A stretch of DNA of 64,000 bases from Dactylorhiza incarnata (lineage: Eukaryota; Streptophyta; Magnoliopsida; Asparagales; Orchidaceae), in NCBI GenBank assembly GCA_033032865.1, contig JAWHQI010000505.1, forward strand, positions 677,501 to 741,500. The letters run 5' to 3'. Below, one piece after another: positions 61,691 to 64,000 of this stretch; position 1 is the first letter of the stretch, and every line of letters begins with the position of its first letter. Below the pieces are notes generated by a model, which had not been told where the DNA came from, searched no databases, and was given only the letters and a program-made list of their open reading frames with translations. A program made the translations under genes and the position numbers.

Positions 61691-64000
61691 TCGCACGCGT
61701 TATTAAGAAAATGACTAAGATTTGAAATTGGTTGGACGCATATTCTTTCTTTTCATTATGGTAAATTCAGTGAACTTATGGTTACAAATAGTGGATAAAT
61801 ATAAAGGGATTTGATTCTCGAATATCCAATTTTAAATAAAAGCTTAGCTGCACTATTTATTTAATGACTTCTTTATATTATAAAGATAACTTGAAGTTTG
61901 GTACAAGGGACCCGGACCAGCCATCTAACCAATTGAAACAATATAAATACAAGAACCAAGCAAAAAAAAAAGTCATGCAAAAATTAGCATTCCAAAGATT
62001 TCTAATATAAGAAGTGTTACTAAGATCATGAAAGTAGACTCAATTAGTCTCACTCAATTAGTCTCAAGATTTAAACTTTCAGCTTGATCTCCCTTCCCAT
62101 AATTTCAGTTTCCCGATTGAAGGTGGCAGTTTGTATAGCTGGATTCTTGATTTACTCTAGTCTTTAAATTTTGGAGTGGTTGATCTATTATCGGGTGATC
62201 TCGTACCTTCCTCGTTTAAACTCTATTATCTATTGATTAGTTTTGATTCCATGAGTGAAATTTTGTCAATTTTGATACAATCAAAATTTCTTGCAGTGTG
62301 ATTATCAATTAGTGTATGTTTTACATGTTTAAGAATTGCAATTATCTGGTATTCTATTCTCTTTCTCGTTAATTCTTTTAAGATGTAATGATTAATATGA
62401 TTACATAGATGAAATTGTCAAATTTGATACAATCGAGATTACATGCAATGTGATTTTGAATCAATGTATGATTTAAATGGTTACAAATTTCAACGTGTTA
62501 ATTCTACTTAGACAGTAGTTAAACTTTGGAGAAATAAATTATCAACTCAAATGCAGAGAGTTCTCAAAATAAGGGGTATGTGAACTGCGAGATATATATG
62601 TTTGTGTGACTTACAGATCTCATCGTAGTTTCACATTAAGAAATCCTAGACCCTAAGGGTCTGTTTGTGACGCCGACAATGATGACATGTATTAATAAAT
62701 TATAAAAGTAATTTAACGTGCACATTAAAATTAAGACGTAAAGCGACGTTAATATTGTGATGACGTAAAATCGGCGTATGTAATGTGTAGTGTGTAATTC
62801 ATATACATTTTACAACAATTAGATTAATTAAAAGTTATTAAGTAAATGTGATTAAAAAGAGGGTGTGCTGGATTTAATTGGGACGGGCTACTTATGGCTG
62901 GATGGGATGAACCGGCTAAGGAAGAAGGGATTGAATGGTTTACGCGTGACTCACGCTGGACCGCTGATAGCGTGTCACGGGAACGTGAAGTCGAGTCACG
63001 ATAAGGAGAGGAAGGACCGAGCCCTCCTCATTTTCCTTTTGCACACAAGATTCTTCCTTGCTCAAGCCGCTGGCCGCGCGTCGTCGCTCCTCTCCAACGC
63101 CCTAAATCAACTTTATTTCAAGAGACTTCCCCTCAATTTTCAAGTAATTTCCTCCACTCAACTCATTTTCAATTTCATGTGAATTCGTAACTCCGATTGT
63201 TAGATCCGAAAACCCTAAATATGTATAAATTATTCTATTTTCTGAAATTTCTTCTTCTCCCTAATTTCATGGAGGATTTAAAACATCCATGCGCATCTTT
63301 ATACAAAGAAATCACAAACCCTAGATGAATCCATGATTTTTATACTTCAATTTTTAGTTTCCTTTTCAATTGGGGTTAAGAACCCTAGATGATTGCGCTG
63401 AATCTGAAAAATGTGAGTGTGCTAAACAAAAGGCACGTAATGAATGAATGATAAAATTTATTCTTAATATTGTCCAAATAAACAAAACTGAAAAAAAGAC
63501 AATGAATGATGAAATGCACACATTAATTGATGATTCAATAATGATGGAATGCAGATATGAATGCATATAATGAATGGTAAAATGGATGATTAAATGAATA
63601 TAATGAATATAATGTATGATGAAACCCATATAATGCAGAATGATATAAGAAAACAAACTTATAATATAAAAAAAATGATGTACATCCTTATTGTAAAACC
63701 AGAATTTTTCCCCTTGTTTTATAAAGGGCAGCAAAACCCCTTTCCAAAAACTATTGAACAGCAAGATATAAAAGTATAGTTTGGAGTGTTGACCATAGGA
63801 ATGATGTCTATACTTATTGCAGGCACAGGGGAAATTAAAATGGGGCAAATCCCCTTCTTGTATTATTAGAGCAGTCAACTTATAGTTCGATTAGGGCTGA
63901 TTTTGCGGAATTAGATCAATTGAAACCTACATATAGGCTTTAAAAGGCGGTAGGCAGACGGCTTGCGGCTTAATTTGAAGGCGTCAATTTAATCGGGTAG
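61691..64000. other. AT-rich stretch without recognised gene
   Basis: No gene is supported. TGATACAATC(A/G)A(A/G)AT occurs twice (near 62275 and 62438) with similar flanks, a diverged direct duplication of about 120 bp. The ORFs at 62865-63182 and 63366-63878 have no domain I recognise. 62990-63180 has ACCCTAAAT-like leader phrases and could be near the 5' end of a transcribed unit or an LTR. 63500-63650 is a low-complexity ATGAATG/ATGATG run. Confidence 0.4.
63500..63650. repeat. Degenerate AATGATG/AATGAATG low-complexity repeat
   Basis: The tetramers and heptamers ATGA, AATGATG and ATAATGAATATAATG recur across about 150 bp. On the minus strand this makes an isoleucine/histidine-rich open frame with no domain. 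Confidence 0.65.

Noticed and set aside
62865..63182. 105-residue plus-strand ORF with a leader-like end
   Set aside because: Could be a transcribed 5' region but has no domain and ends in AT-rich sequence.

Overview
This window looks like an accessory, repeat-dominated stretch of a flowering-plant (probably dicot) nuclear chromosome. The evidence is nested LTR retrotransposons of plant-specific lineages (Athila-type Ty3/gypsy, SIRE-type Ty1/copia, several smaller copia families), a plant STOP1-like zinc-finger gene, a UCH37-type deubiquitinase gene with plant-like introns, and priming sites matching plant tRNA-iMet and tRNA-Asp. All LTR edges, target-site duplications (TSDs) and breaks were read by eye; no alignment or database search was run.

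Layout. 1-2757: decayed gypsy-like sequence ending in an LTR-like edge. 2758-15183: an old plus-strand copia element (Copia-1) split by a 10.3 kb minus-strand Athila element (4033-14332, TSD ATGTC/ATGCC). 15340-20640: a copia RNase H relic split by Copia-2 (15449-20323, TSD GTTTT, unusual TA...TA ends). 20641-21717: non-coding, with a Helitron-like start, a tRNA-like relic and a GC-rich hairpin cluster. 21718-26440: Copia-5 (TSD CCCCC). 26594-33299: a STOP1-like zinc-finger gene on the minus strand, split by Copia-6 (26852-32817, TSD CCTTC). 33300-37486: non-coding with palindromic repeats and a fold-back element. 37487-38497: a UCH37-like gene on the minus strand whose first exon I could not find. 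39432-44767: Copia-4 (minus, TSD GATGT). 44811-45356: a 546-bp TRIM-like element (TSD GTTAA). 45607-about 61690: a three-level nest in which a decayed plus-strand gypsy element contains a minus-strand gag-only gypsy element (46318-60615, TSD TCGTA), which contains a 12.1 kb SIRE-type copia element (46741-58823, TSD GTTGG). 61690-64000: AT-rich, no gene recognised.

Two host genes are visible. Removing Copia-6 and one TSD copy leaves the STOP1-like reading frame open from start to stop, and the two Copia-6 LTRs differ by only about two substitutions plus short indels, so the disruption looks very recent. The UCH37-like gene keeps all four expected active-site residues.

The most interesting signals are in the SIRE-type element. 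A GCGTCGAG-based repeat array lies upstream of a TATAAATA box in each LTR, and a second array with the same core lies upstream of a second TATAAATA box just before the post-pol ORFs. This suggests an internal promoter for the third-ORF region. Other signals are a duplicated polypurine-tract/hairpin module with a compensatory stem change in the Athila element, the TRIM with a poly-G polypurine tract, the gag-only gypsy element, and a recurring pattern of ORF breaks at homopolymers, which may be partly an assembly artefact.
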